NCBI GenBank assembly: GCA_037576215.1
Contig: JBANDB010000002.1
Coordinates: 2,108,001-2,172,000 of the forward strand
Length of the DNA stretch: 64,000 nt
Source of the DNA: Armillaria gallica
Taxonomy: Eukaryota; Basidiomycota; Agaricomycetes; Agaricales; Physalacriaceae
Reading direction: 5' to 3'
The position numbers and the translations under genes were made by a program. This document shows positions 31,621 through 44,446 of the stretch, piece by piece; the first letter of the stretch is position 1; each line of letters begins with the position of its first letter. The notes beneath the pieces are model-generated. The model saw only the letters and a list, made by a program, of their open reading frames with translations. It was not told where the DNA came from and did not search any database.

Positions 31621-31967
31621 TCTCTCTTTGAATAAATATTGATTGTTACCGAGCTCAAAAATCTACCTTTGCAAATAACTATATATGTAAGGTGGGCGAA
31701 AGACATGAAGGCATAACATTTGGATTGGCATCGGTGTTTATAACAACAAGACAATAAACAAAATGGGACAGCGTGGGCTCAAAAGAATGCGCCCTAATAG
31801 TTACGCAGGGAGGCTCATAACGCCGTCCTTTGACTTTGGACAGTCGGAGCCGATGTCGTTTGTCTTCAAGCCCACGTTTTGTTTACACCTCACTTGAATT
31901 CTGAGTTTCGATTTAGTACATGTGCGGTCGAAGCAGTGGGAAACGGTATTTATTACAACCAAGAAAA

Positions 31968-33464
31968 TCAGTGCGGGTTCCTGTACAAGGTGTGGCTCGA
32001 AGGAAGTACTTTAACAGTTACGCAGTGTAACTTTCGTCCTGTGGTTTGTCCTTGGGGGAAAATCAGCTTCAAGGAGAGACATGTATCACCATGACTGACA
32101 CTCGTTCCATGTTCACCACTGAGTACCTCTTTAGTTATCGCGACCACTGACGCCTGTCCTTGCATCCCGTCTGTAGACTGGGCGCCTTCTCGTGATTGGG
32201 AGGTCATGTCCTTTATTATACCGGTCGTGTATCCCATATCGGTAGAAGACGTATAGGTGTCCCGTCCACCCATAATACGGATTCGCGAATTCAGCACCAT
32301 GTAAACAGTATTAGCATACAGCTTTGGCATAATGAAGACGGGTGTCGAATAGAATGTCTGACCAGGGAACACAAAAAAAAGGATAAGGCTGAGCAGAGCG
32401 ACGACAGCTAAAGTAGACGGTGTTAATCTGACGACAACGGTGGATAGTAGGTAGTAGATACCTGTCACAGATCCCGTTTCAATAGTGAGACGAATTAGCT
32501 TTGTGACCAGAATTCGGGTCTGTTGGAAACTAGTATTGCGGCGTGTAAGCTACAATATAGTACCAATGTCAATGAACATAAGTGAAAGAGAGAAAGGGCT
32601 CACATAGTAAGTCATGCAAATAGCGATGACGACATCACACAAGGCAGAGGCTCCGCACCAGATCTGCGTGTGAATCAAGACGATTAATACGGGATAGTTA
32701 GTTAGCTATTTACCCCAACGACAATGGACGTCTTCCGGTTATTGAGTTTAGTAATGTCATTCGCTCGGAAAGAGTAGACGCCGGTGATTATAGCTCCCAT
32801 AGAATTAGTCAAAGATAGCTGTAAATAGATGAGGTAGACTGTCACGGAGAAAGGCACGGCAACGAACGCAGACGACGAATGCGGGGACGGTTCGTGACCT
32901 TGACAATATGACGATTATGTATGCATAGAAGCCCTGCCCGACACTAGCAGCTGTACTCGTGATAAGTAGCAGGGGATGAGTGAAAGATGCTGCGCTTACC
33001 AGCAGCACTCATGATGGGGACAGTGAGCCAATTGAAATGTATCTCAGTGAGCGCTTCCAAATCACCGAAGCCGTGCCCGAACACTGCAAAGACGTCGTGA
33101 CTGACGAGTATCGTCTGAACAAATTCGACGACGTAGACGCCATAGACGAGATATTTTGTGAATTTCTTATCCTTCGGAAATGCTAGATAGTACAGATCTG
33201 ACGAGAATGCATCAAAAACAATTTACTGCTACGAACGAGCGACGCACATAGCTGCACAGAGAGAGTCCCGAAGAGTCCCCAGTGCAAGAGACAGGCGACG
33301 ATCTGAATTGCCGTGTTAGTGACTAGATATATATTAGGCACAAAAAATTGACGAACCAAAGGTCCAGATCTTGATAAAAGATATGATTCAGTACATACAC
33401 TGCTCAATTCTACGAAAGTAACTCACAGTCTTTCTATAGGATAACCTGCGGGGACGGGCAGCAT
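31968..33464 (-). CDS. DUF6534-type multi-pass membrane protein, tandem copy 2
   Basis: N-terminus MLPVPAGYPIERL, then the 13-nt exon (SGPL here), IVACLLHWGLFGTLSVQL, LYYLAFPKDKKFTKYLVYG, SVGQGFYAYIIVILSRSR, LSLTNSMGAIITGVYSF, WCGASALCDVVIAICMTYY, RLTIETGSVT, ALLSLILFFVFPGQ and KLYANTVYMVLNSRIRI. All introns keep GT..AG and the frame stays open to the stop at 31968. The tail after the domain is serine/threonine-rich and diverges from copy 1. It is the closest relative of copy 6. Likely intact. Confidence 0.75.
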
Positions 33465-34108
33465 GTTGTATCTGGGGGAGTCGGTTTGCAGGACATGGAG
33501 GGAAAGAAGCTATACATATATTGCTGTGACAATCATCGTGAGAGACTCGAAAGAAAGAGCACGAATACCCAAAGCCCGTCAGCATTACACCATGTCAACT
33601 GAGTTGAATGGTCATTGGCAGTAAACTACATACTCTGATTCAATCATGCATCATTAATGGTCAGCGCATTGACCGCCCAGAATGGTTCTGTTCCAGAAGA
33701 AAATCTCCAAAACCAAGGTATCGCGGAAAGAGTTGCTGACGTGTCGACATTGAAACCACCCCGTAATAAAGTGCCAGAAGGAACATGAAAACGCCATGTT
33801 ATACACGTATCGCCTCCAGCGTCTAGTCGTCCAACAGGTGTATCGAAAGCAGCTTCTTATGCCCTAAGCTCCTGTCATCGGAAATCTTCCTGATCTTTCG
33901 CTGTCTGGTGATCTTATTGATTCGAAGAAGTCCCGGAATGCGGAATCGATGTGGACTACGGGTGGCAATCTCTGTATCCATCCCTGCGTCATATCTTCCA
34001 GGTATCCTTCGGCACTCGTACTGCGGAGAGCGGTCAAGGAATGTAGAATTGAGCTCGAACTCGAGAGCTCATCGCATCGAAGGAAATCCAAGCGTGGGAA
34101 ATTATATG
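33465..34108. other. Intergenic 5' flank of DUF6534 copy 2
   Basis: Repeats the 5' flank of the other tandem copies up to AAGCGTGGGAAA, where the 1.53-kb insertion begins. The last nine bases, AATTATATG (34100-34108), are the left target duplication of that insertion. No gene seen. Confidence 0.45.
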
Positions 34109-35637
34109 GAGAGCGTATAAAGTGACTTTTTCGGCTAACTTTACGTCACTTATTTGAACTTTCTCACTTATTCTCCTGCCCGATTTGGCATGCTCACTTA
34201 TTTCACTTGGCACTTGCCTGATACTACGACGCCTGCCTCTGTATTGCTCACTGGCCCTACATCTTAGATTTGTCTGCCTGTATCTATTATCGATCGCACC
34301 ATATTCATGAACCTTTGCTCTATCATAACTGGCTAAACATACCATGCTCGTTCATTCACTCGAGATATGTGCTCTATTTAGTCGGAAATACCTTGTAGAA
34401 AATGTCGGTGAACCACATGTTACATGGATGAGTTACGGATGTGCCGGTATGTGCCAGAAATCGCTGTCCTATATCTTGACGCAAATATTATTGCCATGCA
34501 GGTCCTATAGGTCATCTGCCTAGCTGAGGCCAACTCGCTTGCTCATTCATAGAAGCTGTCCCTGTTTTGGGGACTGTTTCGGCTATTTCGACTTGAACAG
34601 CAGAAAGGTGTCACTTGAGAGTCGTTCGAGCTCCAAAGTGCACAAACGAGACTACAGTATATGTATAAATAATTTAGCCCACGAAGAAGAAGTATTGCGT
34701 TAGATACGTACCTTGTATTCCCGTGTGTTGGTGGTGTCGCTGGGCTACCCTGAGGGATGATATATGATAGGCTCCCCATGATACGGCGGGTATAATTCTT
34801 GCGGTGGAGCAAATCCAGGCGCCGGTTGGAGTCCAAGCCTCCTGATTGTATCAAACATGTCTTAAAAGACGCGCCTACGAAGCCCGGGCTGCGTAGAATG
34901 TTCGGACTCTTGAGGAAGTCAAGTAAGCTGTCGTGCCGTTCTAGCCTAGTACTACGAGTTCCAGTCTAGCAATTACCAAAGATGATTTAGTATTGTGATA
35001 ATAGAAATAGAGCAAACGACACACCATCAAACAGACCAGAGAGCAAATTCCTAGGCATAGAATTTAGAAACCTGCTAAGTAATGTCCTCTTAAGTGGCCG
35101 AAGAAGAAACTTAAAAATTTCTTGTGTTATTGAAGATAAAACAGCTCATTACACTGTAGAGTAGATAATGGTGCTACATCAAAGCGGGAGCCCAGTACAT
35201 GTGTGATCCAGGAGGAGAGTAACTTGAGTAGGACAAAGTGCAGGTACTTAAGGCCAATGCAGGTCATAATCTGGACAATCGGAGGATCTGTCACGGTCAG
35301 ATAGGTAATGAAAGAATCCAAGGACATCGTTGGAGAGAGAGCCGTTTACGTGGCGAAAGTTCCCCTCGCCTGATTTGGTTCCGCTTTCACATCAAATCAT
35401 TTGGACTGAATATTCGGACGTAATACGATAGTGCAAGCGCAATAGCCTTTCCGAATGCTATAACAAATCATAGAAATAGAATTACACCTCAAACGGCAGA
35501 TAAGCGATCCTAAGTGAAAGTTAAGCAAAAGTGCAAGTGAGGCCAAGTGAAGGCGACAAATTCACTTGACCTGCCAAAAGTGAACTTAAGTTAAGTTAAG
35601 TGAATATTTTGCGCAATAAGTGAAATTGTTAACCGCC
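34109..35637. mobile_element. 1,529-bp insertion with 9-bp target duplication, MULE-like
   Basis: Bounded by AATTATATG at 34100-34108 and 35638-35646; the tandem-unit sequence resumes directly on each side (AAGCGTGGGAAA before, CCATGTACCGAAAT after). Both ends are crowded with TCACTT and AAGTGA hexamers in opposite orientation (about 34125-34215 and 35510-35615). No good terminal inverted repeat and no transposase are visible. A 9-bp duplication is typical of Mutator-like elements, so a non-autonomous non-TIR MULE is the best guess. Confidence 0.5.
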
Positions 35638-35699
35638 AATTATATGCCATGTACCGAAATGGAAATAGAAATTCGAATAAATATTAAATAATACTTATT

Positions 35700-36830
35700 G
35701 TGACGATCTACCCCGCCAATCTGCAAGAATCCTTGACTTTTCTGGGCGAGAAACCAGCGCTGGGTACAAACTCGTCAGTTTGGCTGTAAACGCGCCCTGG
35801 CATTCCAGGTGGAAAGATCTTGTCTATCATTAGACTCACCGATAGGAAAAGGCAAGGCTTTCCTACTGGTATTACGATTCCAGAGTTCTTGACGTTCCTT
35901 TCTATCTCAGCTGGGTCCATATCTGTCGACAGGGACAAAAACAAAGGCCCATCTACCCCCCTTAGTATCTTGGGTGCCCCTGGAGATCAACCGATCCTCC
36001 GCCAACTAGATATTAGTCCTCTCCTCCCCAGACGCGCCGTGACAGATTGTATCACTTCAACGGTCGTTTACTTTGATATTGGGGATGTTTCTTGTCAGTT
36101 GATGCTACAGAGACTTTCCCTGATGCGAATATTGAAACTCGAAGGACGCAAACTGCTTGAACATGTATGGCGAGTATGCTACCAGAGCCATAGACCCTAT
36201 TGTTCACGCCGCTGCTGAGCCCCTATCTAGATGGCGGATCCCCTCTGTTCTGCTTACCTCTCAGAGTCTCAGGAACTCCAGTTCTCATAGAAAGGGAATT
36301 TCACTGTCCGAGAAAACAATGCCGTCGAGGAGGAGGGCATTGGATGTATTTCAATCTGCTCTGGTGAGGATAATGCCTTCTCAGTACTCCTTTCGAAGGC
36401 AGCAGAGCAGCTCAGTCGGTCGATTTGTCCCGACGCTAGGAGGCAGGAAGGCATCGGCGCCATCGCCATCAAGGTTGGTCTCTATCGACTATCGTTATGT
36501 CACCATCTCACGCAGGATAGCTTGCATTACCGATGATTATTTCACACGTAGCCTGAGAGCATGGGAGGGGTTTTCTTGACGCGTTCATTGCATATTCAGC
36601 CCCACTAGGTGAGATCGTCATCGCTGGGCTCGACAGACACTTCACGGTTCATTTCTAGTCCAGTCTGTAGATGTATCCCGTCCGGGACATATCCTACTAC
36701 TGTCACCTGCGTTCAAACTTTCCAGAGCACTCGCAATTGTGCATCCCGATTACAGTTCGGACCTAACGTTCAAGGTCGCTGTCATGATAGTTACTAAGCG
36801 TGTTATCTTTTTATCATTATTTGATGTATT
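35700..36830 (+). pseudogene. Unrecognised plus-strand gene-like module, copy 3 (diverged)
   Basis: Begins with a better-spaced version of the module 5' part (IYPANLQESLTFLGEKPALG), then differs from the other copies in its middle and rejoins them at about 36,430-36,830 (ACITDDYFTRSLRAW and the sequence before the DUF6534 tail). No family recognised and no complete gene model can be made. Confidence 0.3.
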
Positions 36831-37025
36831 GAGCCTCTGATACCAATTTTTACAAAGATCTGCTGAAATTTCGGCAACCATTATGATGGAAGCGGACAAA
36901 AAGGACTTCCGTACTTCGTCGATGGTTTGCATTTGCGAGATGAGCGTCGCTGTTTCAACAAATATTGCTACCGAGCTCGTGTAGGAACTTGAAACGATAA
37001 ACTCAAAAATCAACTTTTCAAAGAA

Positions 37026-38613
37026 CTATACATGTACTAAGGGGAACAGAGCACATTTTAACACATAAAGCGTAACATTTGAATTGGCATCAGTGTGTAA
37101 AACAACAAGACGATATATAGTAGGCCGGATAAGGCCCAAAGAACTTTGCAGTCTAACAGTTACGCGGGAAGGCTCATACCGCCGTCGCGTGGTTTCTCCT
37201 TGGAGGAAAATCAGCCCCATTGAAGCGTGCGAATTAACATGACTGACATTCATTCCTCTCATTTCATGATCGCTGCTCAATACCTCTTTAGTTATCGCGA
37301 CCACTGACGCTTGTACTTGCACCCCGTCCGTTCGCTGTGTGCCCTGGGTCGAATGGGAGGTGATATCCCTAATCATAGTGGTCGTCGTCTCCATATCGGT
37401 AGAAGACGTATAGATATCCCGTCCACCCATAATACGGATTCGCGAATTCAGCACCATGTAAACGGTATTAGCATATAGCTTGGATATGATGAAAGCAGGT
37501 GTCGCATAGAATGTCTGGCCAGGGAAGGCATAAAAGAGTATAAGGCTGAGTATAGTGACAACAGCTAAAAGTGGAAAACGTTAATCTCCTGACAACTGTG
37601 AAATACAGGGAGTAAATACCTGTTACGGATCCCGTTTCAATGGTGAGACGAATTAGCTTTGTGATCAGAATTCGGGTCTGACGGAAACTTGTATTGCGGC
37701 GTGTAAGCTAGAACATAGTATCAATGTCAATGAACACAAATGAAAGAGAGAAAGAGCTCACATAGTAAGTCATGCAAATAGCGATGACAATATCACACAA
37801 AGCAGAGCCTCCGCACCAGATCTATGCATGCATCAGCACAATGAACGGGACATCTAGTTAGTAAGTTACCCCGAAGGCGGTGGATGTCTTCCTGTTATTG
37901 AGTTTTGTAATGTTGCCTGCTTGGACACTGTAGATGCCTCCGATTATACCTGCCACAGAGCTGGTCAAAGACACCTGTAAAAGATGAGCCAGACTGCCGT
38001 GGATAACGAGCACGGCGACGAACACAGATGACGAATATCGGGACGATTCGTGACTTTGATAATATGAAGATTCGGTATGCATAGAAGACTTGTCCGACAC
38101 AAGCAACTGTATTCATGTTAAGAAATGAGCAGAAGATGCTGCACGTAGTGACGCACTGACGGCGCTCATGATCGGGACAATGAGCCAATAGAAATGTACA
38201 CCTGTGAGGGCATCTAAATCACCGAACCCGTATCCGAACGTTGCAAACGCATCGTGGCTGGCGAGTATCGTCTGAACAAATTCGACGATGTAGATGCCAT
38301 AGACTAGGTATTTTATGAACTTCTTGTCGTTCGGAAATGCTAAATAGTACAGATCTGGCACCGAAAATGTATTAGAAACAACATTACTAGAGAATGAGTG
38401 ACTCACAAAGCTGTACAGAGAGTGTTCCGAAGAGTCCCCAGTATAAGAGAGAGGCGACGATCTGAATTGGCATGTTAGTGTCTGAATAGACTGAACGCAC
38501 AATGACAAACCTCCGGTCCAGACCTGAAATGAGAGTATTCAGTACACATCACTCAACTTGAAGATTATAACTTACAGCTGTTCTATGGGATAACCTGCGG
38601 GGATGGGATGCAT
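37026..38613 (-). CDS. DUF6534-type multi-pass membrane protein, tandem copy 3
   Basis: N-terminus MHPIPAGYPIEQL, the 13-nt exon SGPE, then IVASLLYWGLFGTLSVQL, LYYLAFPNDKKFIKYLVYG, VHFYWLIVPIMSAV, CVGQVFYAYRIFILSKSR, VSLTSSVAGIIGGIYSV, WCGGSALCDIVIAICMTYY, NTSFRQTRILITKLIRL, TILSLILFYAFPGQ and KLYANTVYMVLNSRIRI. Splice sites and frame are intact. Closest to copy 1 in its C-terminal tail and to copy 5 in its middle, suggesting gene conversion or unequal exchange within the array. Confidence 0.75.
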
Positions 38614-39299
38614 GTCGTATCTGGAGCCGTTTTTCTGGTTCTGAAGGGAGAGAAGCTGTACATATATCGTTGGTAATCATCGTGAGAAACTTGAAAGAAG
38701 GCAGACAAATACTCAAGGCGGGTCAGCATCACACCACAGAAACTGAGATGATAGACAATCCAAGTACTCAGACCCCAACCATCTCCACCAGAAGTCCACG
38801 CACTAACCCATTAAATTGATTATCATGATTTTGTTCCATTGGTTCAGAAGAATCTCCGAACCAAGATAATTACCAGCGCGCTGATACCTAGGTGATATTA
38901 AAACTATCACCACAATGAACTGTGGGAAGAACGAATAATTTCTTACTCACCATGCTATACATTTGTCGTGTCTATCTATCTTCTTCCTCGTCCAACAGAT
39001 GGATCGAATGCGGCTTCTTGTGCCTCATCTTCTCCCGCCATCGGCGATATCTTTGATATACTACGGTGGCCTGCGTTTTTGCTCGTCTGAAGTCCTATAG
39101 TCATCGAAACGCGGCAGTGTCCTTGATTGTCCTGCGATACTATGGATGGTAATCTCGGTATCAATCCCCTGCACCGAATCATTCCTGGGACATCTCTTCC
39201 TAGTCTCCCTCCCTCTCGACAATTATACTGCACCGAGAGCGGTCAAGGAGACATAGAACTGGACCAGAGCTCATCGATGGATCATGAAACGCAAGCGTG

Positions 39300-40620
39300 G
39301 GAAAGCAAAACACCATGTACCAAAATAGAAATGCCGACTCGAAGGACGACCACCATCTATCCCATCAATCTACGAGAATTTTTTCCTTTCTTTCCTGAAC
39401 GACCAGTACTATCAACGCCCGTGTCCTATCGTCAGGGTTTAACGCGATCTATTCGAAGCCGAACGGGGAAGATGGTGGCCGCCGCAGGAAATTTTTGACT
39501 AATTGCCAGTCCCCGTCATTCGCTAATATGCAGCAATTCTTGACTTTTTTTCGTTCCAGGCCCGAGCTACGTTTGAATGTGTCGAGAAGTGCTCAGATTT
39601 TGGAGAATGCGAAAGCCTGGCCATCGGAGCATCACTGCAACTTTTTGGGCAGTAGGGCTTTTCCGTCCAAAGGTATCACCAACTTTACGTTCCACCGAAG
39701 CCACCACCGGATTTTCAAGTCGATCGACATATACCAGGAACGAAATCGACGTTACTGAGGAGCACGACTACCTGGACCGTACATGAATCTGGTCTCAAAA
39801 CCGTCCGAGGCGACTTGTCGATTGACCAAGGCCTGGTTCAGGCCTTGCACGTTTCATCTGATCATTTGGACGCGTATGGCAACGAGTTCGTTGTATACAA
39901 CGCAAGGTGCGCGTGAGTTTCACCAGGGTATGTGTTTCGCTTTATCCCGCTACTACTCTCATTGAACGGCTTTACAGACTGGTACATCTATACTTCCACG
40001 TTAGCATTTGCAGCTCGCCAGACCTCACAGGCGCCTCAGATACAGACTCGTTCGCTGGCATCATGCGACCTTGGCTCAGGAGCCTGGATGGATTAAATAT
40101 TTACGATGCTTTTTACCGTCTGTCCTTCTCTGGTGAGCTTACTTGGCTCCCGCATCCTCGAATGCAATCAGTGCGTTTTATCGGTCGATTATCCCGACGC
40201 TATGAGGCACAAAGGCGCCGCCGCCGTAGCTATCACGGTTAGTCTCCGAGTCCGTGGACTATTGTCCTATGTCACTATCTCACACAGGATAGCCTGCATC
40301 ACCGATGATTATTTCACACGTAGCCTGAGAGTACGGGGTTTTTCTCGATGGGTCCATTGCAGTTTCAGCCCAGCTAGGTGGGACCTTCATCGCTTGGCTC
40401 GACAGACATTTCACGGTTCACTTCTAGTCCGGTCTACGGATGTGTCCCGCCCGTGACATATCCTACTTCTATCACCTGCTTTCAAACTTTTCAGAGTATC
40501 CGTTGTGCATCCCGACTGCAGTTAGGGACTAATGTTCAGCCCAAACCGTCCCTGGTTATAGTCGCTACCATGATAATTACTAAGCCTATTTCCTTATCAT
40601 CGTTATCTAATGGGTTCATT
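39300..40620 (+). pseudogene. Unrecognised plus-strand gene-like module, copy 4
   Basis: Homologous to copies 1, 2 and 5 but with small deletions: the VQARPGKIMG segment is missing between about 39,640 and 39,670, while the later exon (LYFHVSICSSPDLTGASD at about 39,985, then LRSLDGLNIYDAFYRLSF) is present. A five-codon insertion near 40,130 breaks the SFFAPRHSN motif. It is the most damaged copy apart from copy 3. Confidence 0.35.
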
Positions 40621-40937
40621 ACTTGAGAAATGCCTGATAGCATAAACAGATATATTGACTACAGACCCGCAGAAATTTCGGTCACTATAATAAAGGAATC
40701 AGCGAACAAAAAGGGCTTCCGTACTTCGTCACTTGTCAGAGATGAACGTCGCTCTTGGAATAAATATCATTACCGAGCTCGAAAATCAATCTTTTTAAAC
40801 AACTGTTTATGTAAAAGTGAACAGAACACAGAAAGGCGTACATTTGAAGTGGCATCGATGTTTATAACGACAAGATAATAAATAAATGAGGACGGCGTGG
40901 GCTCAAAGGATGCACTCTGACAGTTACGCAGGGAGGC

Positions 40938-41633
40938 TCATAACGCCGCCCTGTGGTTTCTCCTTGGAAGAAAATCAGCTCGAGTAAAAGCGTGTGAATC
41001 AACATGACTGACACTCATTCCACCCACTTCATGATCATCGTTGAATACCTCTTTAGTTATCGCGACTACCGACACCTGTCCTTGCATCCCGTCTTTAGGC
41101 TGCTTGCCTTCCGTTGATTGGGAGGTGATATCCCTCATCATAGTGGTCGTGATGCTCATATCGGTTGAAGTCGTATACGTGTCTCGTCCACCCATAATTC
41201 GGATTCGCGAATTCAGCACCATGTAAACGGTATTAGCATACAGTTTGGGCATAAGCAGGGCGGGTGCTGTATAGAAACTCTGATCAGGCAACGCAAAAAA
41301 GAGGATAAGGTTGAGCAGAGCGACAACAGCTGGGCATAGATGGCATTAACTTTGTGACGACGGCGGATAGTGCAAAGGAAATACCTGTCACAGATCCCGT
41401 TTCAATAGTAAGACGAATTAACTTTGTGACAATGATTCGGGTGCGACGGAAGCCAGTATTGCTGCGCATAAGCTACAAAATAGTATCAACATCAATGACG
41501 GTAACTGAAAGAGAGAAAGAGCTCACATAGTAAGTCATGCAAATAGCGATGACGACATCACACAAGGCAGCACCTCCGCACCAGATCTAAGTGTACTTCA
41601 GCACCATGAACACGGGATATCTTCTTGTTAGCT
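40938..41633 (-). pseudogene. DUF6534-type gene, tandem copy 4, 3' half only
   Basis: Only the last exons remain: a piece ending CMTYYL (ALCDVVIAICMTYY near 41,545), RSNTGFRRTRIIVTKLIRL, ALLNLILFFALPDQ and KLYANTVYMVLNSRIRI with its tail to a stop at 40938. The gene is cut within an intron at 41633 by the left end of the KDZ transposon, and its 5' half is not found on the other side, where the 3' flank of another unit begins. So sequence was lost along with, or after, the insertion. Confidence 0.7.
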
Positions 41634-41950
41634 CACCTGATAGACCCGCATGGCGCCTGATATAATAGGCATCACCATGGTCAGGGTCCGGCTATAATTA
41701 TAGTGATTTTGTCTTAGGTACGCAACACTTGAATAACACTTGAATAGCGACCCACCTTTACTGTCATTCCCTCCCTAAGATGGCGTCATAAATCCCATAT
41801 CAGCGGCGGCACCCGCCTGTCGGTATCAGGGACCGTCAACCCGATTAACCATAGCCCGACGGCCCGCACATTGTCCCGCTTCTATCCATCGTGCGCTCTC
41901 CCCTGGGCGCAATTTTGCCCCGAAAAATATGGGAAAATGCGCATTAAATA
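41634..41950 (+). repeat. Left terminal inverted repeat of the KDZ element
   Basis: About 317 bp matching 49784-50099 in reverse complement, from CACCTGATAGACCC to the AATGCGCATTAAATA region, with only minor differences near the inner end (for example TTTTGCCCC versus TTTTGGCTC). It contains a direct repeat ACACTTGAATA, twice in tandem. Confidence 0.85.
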
Positions 41951-42083
41951 GATAAATATTCATGTGTTTGTGTATAAGAATAATTTCAGGAGGAACTACA
42001 GTTGTAATAGTAGTACTTCGTTGTTTAATTGGAATTCTATACTATCCTGTTATGTTAGTCTACTAGTATAAGAACTGAACGGT

Positions 42084-44446
42084 CTATACATCATCTGCAT
42101 CATTGATAATAGAGCGACTCCTAAAGCTACTATCCCTCTGACCTGTAACCCGCTGGCGCTTGCGAGCAGACATCTCCTCGTCACTGCTCTTTTCCTCGTC
42201 GTCCCCTTCCTCGTTGCTACTGTCTTTATCTTCATCGATATTCTCTTTGTCTTCGCCGTTACCTCCGTTTCCATGGTGCGAAGCCTTTTTCCCTTTTCTC
42301 TTGGGTTTAGTGGTACGGGCATCGGAGCGCTCCCGCCGCTTCCTTCTGACGATCTCTCCAGCTGCTTCCCGACACTTGAGATCGTTTTCGTGGGCCTCTA
42401 CTTGCTTCATATTCATGTTTGTCCACTTGCATGCTGTAGTCTTCAGTGCGTCGCGTAGCCGTCTTAAATCTTGCAGATTCTTGACGTTAGAGAGGTTCTC
42501 AAATTTGAGACCCATGGGCCAGCCGTCAAGCCTGACATGGTGTCGAGAAACGATGTCGGTGTCATAGTTAATGTAGTTCATACGTATACTGCTCTCGCCT
42601 GTAATTTGTTCTAGGGAATACTCATTAGAATTGAATACTCAGCAATTGAAATGTGGTACCGTACTTAATCCTTTCTGAATCATTTCCGTGCACTGTGCAC
42701 GCACGTCTTTTGAATCTTCGCGAGAATTCATGTCTTTTGGTTGATATTAGTTTGCGTGTTTGGCATGGAAGGTAGTACGAAACTCACTTAGGCTCTGGGC
42801 ACAGCAAAATTGTTCGAACTTGACAAGGATCTCCTCAGCACCAATACCAACCACACGCTTGAAGAACGCCAGCGAAGCGGGTGAATCGCTCATTAGGGTT
42901 GGCTGAAAAGTATCATGGATATCACTACGTGACATGAAACCCACGAAATGTGCACCGGTTCGGTGAGCTAAACCTTCAATCTATTGAATCAAATGGTAAG
43001 CTTAAGGAGACGAAAATGAAGGGCATTCGTACCTCTCGATTGACGCTATTGATGACCTGTCGACAATCTGCAGCAGCGCCCTCGTTACTCCTTCGTGCAC
43101 CTTGAAATTTGACCTCTCGTTTTTCTTTCAGGCGGTCCAGTAATGCGGCCTCCTCCTCTTTCGTCAGCCCTTCATAGTCTGAACCATTATTTTCCTCCTG
43201 AACCATCTTCCTAATCTCATCGAGAGGTACCCTCTCACCAATTGGCTTGTCTATAGGATCCCATCAGCTCGTTACTACCAATGCCATTGAGTTCTGATAG
43301 GACGGTGACGTACCTTTATTGATTTCTTCAGCTTTAGCCGAGACCCTTGCCAAGTACAGTGATGGTGCGCGCTGTTTCTTATACCTGGAAGAATACGAGA
43401 CATAATTAATGATTGTCTCAAACGACCGCCCATGCTTCGTCCCGATATCTCGAAGCTGCTGGTGATAGTGCTCCTGTACTTTCTCAAGCTCTTCTGCCAT
43501 ATTCTGGCGTCTCTCACGCTGCTCGTTCTCGCGTATTTTCCTGACCTCCGTATTTTGGCCCTTCCGTGACTTCTTTTGAGGCTTGGGGATCGTAGCTTTG
43601 GTGGGATTCCGGCCTGCCCATGTCTTGCGACATTCCTCTATATCCTCTACAGCACCGTCTTCAGCACTGGAAAATTCCGGAGATCCTGCAGCATCAGGGA
43701 CAGATTCCGTGGTACCACTGACAGGATTTTGCGATGGGAAATCAGCATCCGGAATTTCCTGCAAGCGTAAAGCTGTCGACTGCCCATCACTGGCAGGCAC
43801 TGCAGAGGCCGTATTGAACGTTTCCGATGTCTGGGGTGAGGCAGGGACAGTTGACGACACAGGGGGGGGAGCATGGAGTGATTGCGTGGTATTGGCTTGG
43901 TGATGAATACCTTCATCTCGTTGTCCTTCATTCGGTTTTTGTTTTGATGGTGGTACATAGGCAATGAATTGCGTTTGGGTGGCGTTAGTCCGTAGACGCT
44001 GGTCCGTGATATTGTCCCTTGTCTCAGGCTCTAAACCAGTATTCTGCCAGTTCAACGGAGCGCTCGTGTCTTGCATATCGGCCGGGTAAGCAAAGTTGTT
44101 CTCGTTGTATATGGGGAATGAATTTCTATTCAGCTATTAACTACTGTAAGCATTCAGTACCATGATGAGCATCGAAACATACCTCGAGCCTAAGATTGAC
44201 CTCCCCAATGACAGAACCAGATATATGAGACAATGATACACTCTCATGGCTGTTAAATGGATCGAGCGAAGGTGTCATGGTGCTGGATCCCATCGGAAAG
44301 TGGGTGTTGTAGTCCACACCATCGAAGAAGATATCGTCAGAGTGCAGCAAGGCAGTGAAGGAATCTTCTGGGAAATTGAGGCCCTGGTTTGTCAGGGGTT
44401 GAAAAGGTGTAGCGGCGGAGAACTGAGAAAAGGAGTCCATGCTCAC
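42084..44446 (-). CDS. KDZ element accessory protein, 696 aa, six exons
   Basis: Exons joined in frame: 44446-44183, 44133-43314, 43250-43033, 42980-42788, 42733-42665, 42610-42084. The product starts MSMDSFSQFSAATPF, has a serine/proline/glutamine-rich N-terminal half, a charged helical stretch (EQRERRQNMAEELEKVQEHY), a middle block (HRTGAHFVGFMSRSDIHDTF) and a C-terminal block INYDTDIV..GWPMGLKFENLSN..LRRLRDALK. It ends in an acidic tail with basic clusters (RRKRRER, KPKRKGKK) that could be nuclear signals. Proteins with this C-terminal GWP block are familiar as hypothetical proteins repeated in mushroom genomes; no function is known to me. Location inside the TIRs makes it a transposon gene. 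Confidence 0.7.

Noticed and set aside
31879..32094. 71-aa open frame, repeated identically at 54515-54730
   Set aside because: Lies antisense to the C-terminal tail of the DUF6534-type gene; its identity reflects the recent duplication of the block, not coding constraint.
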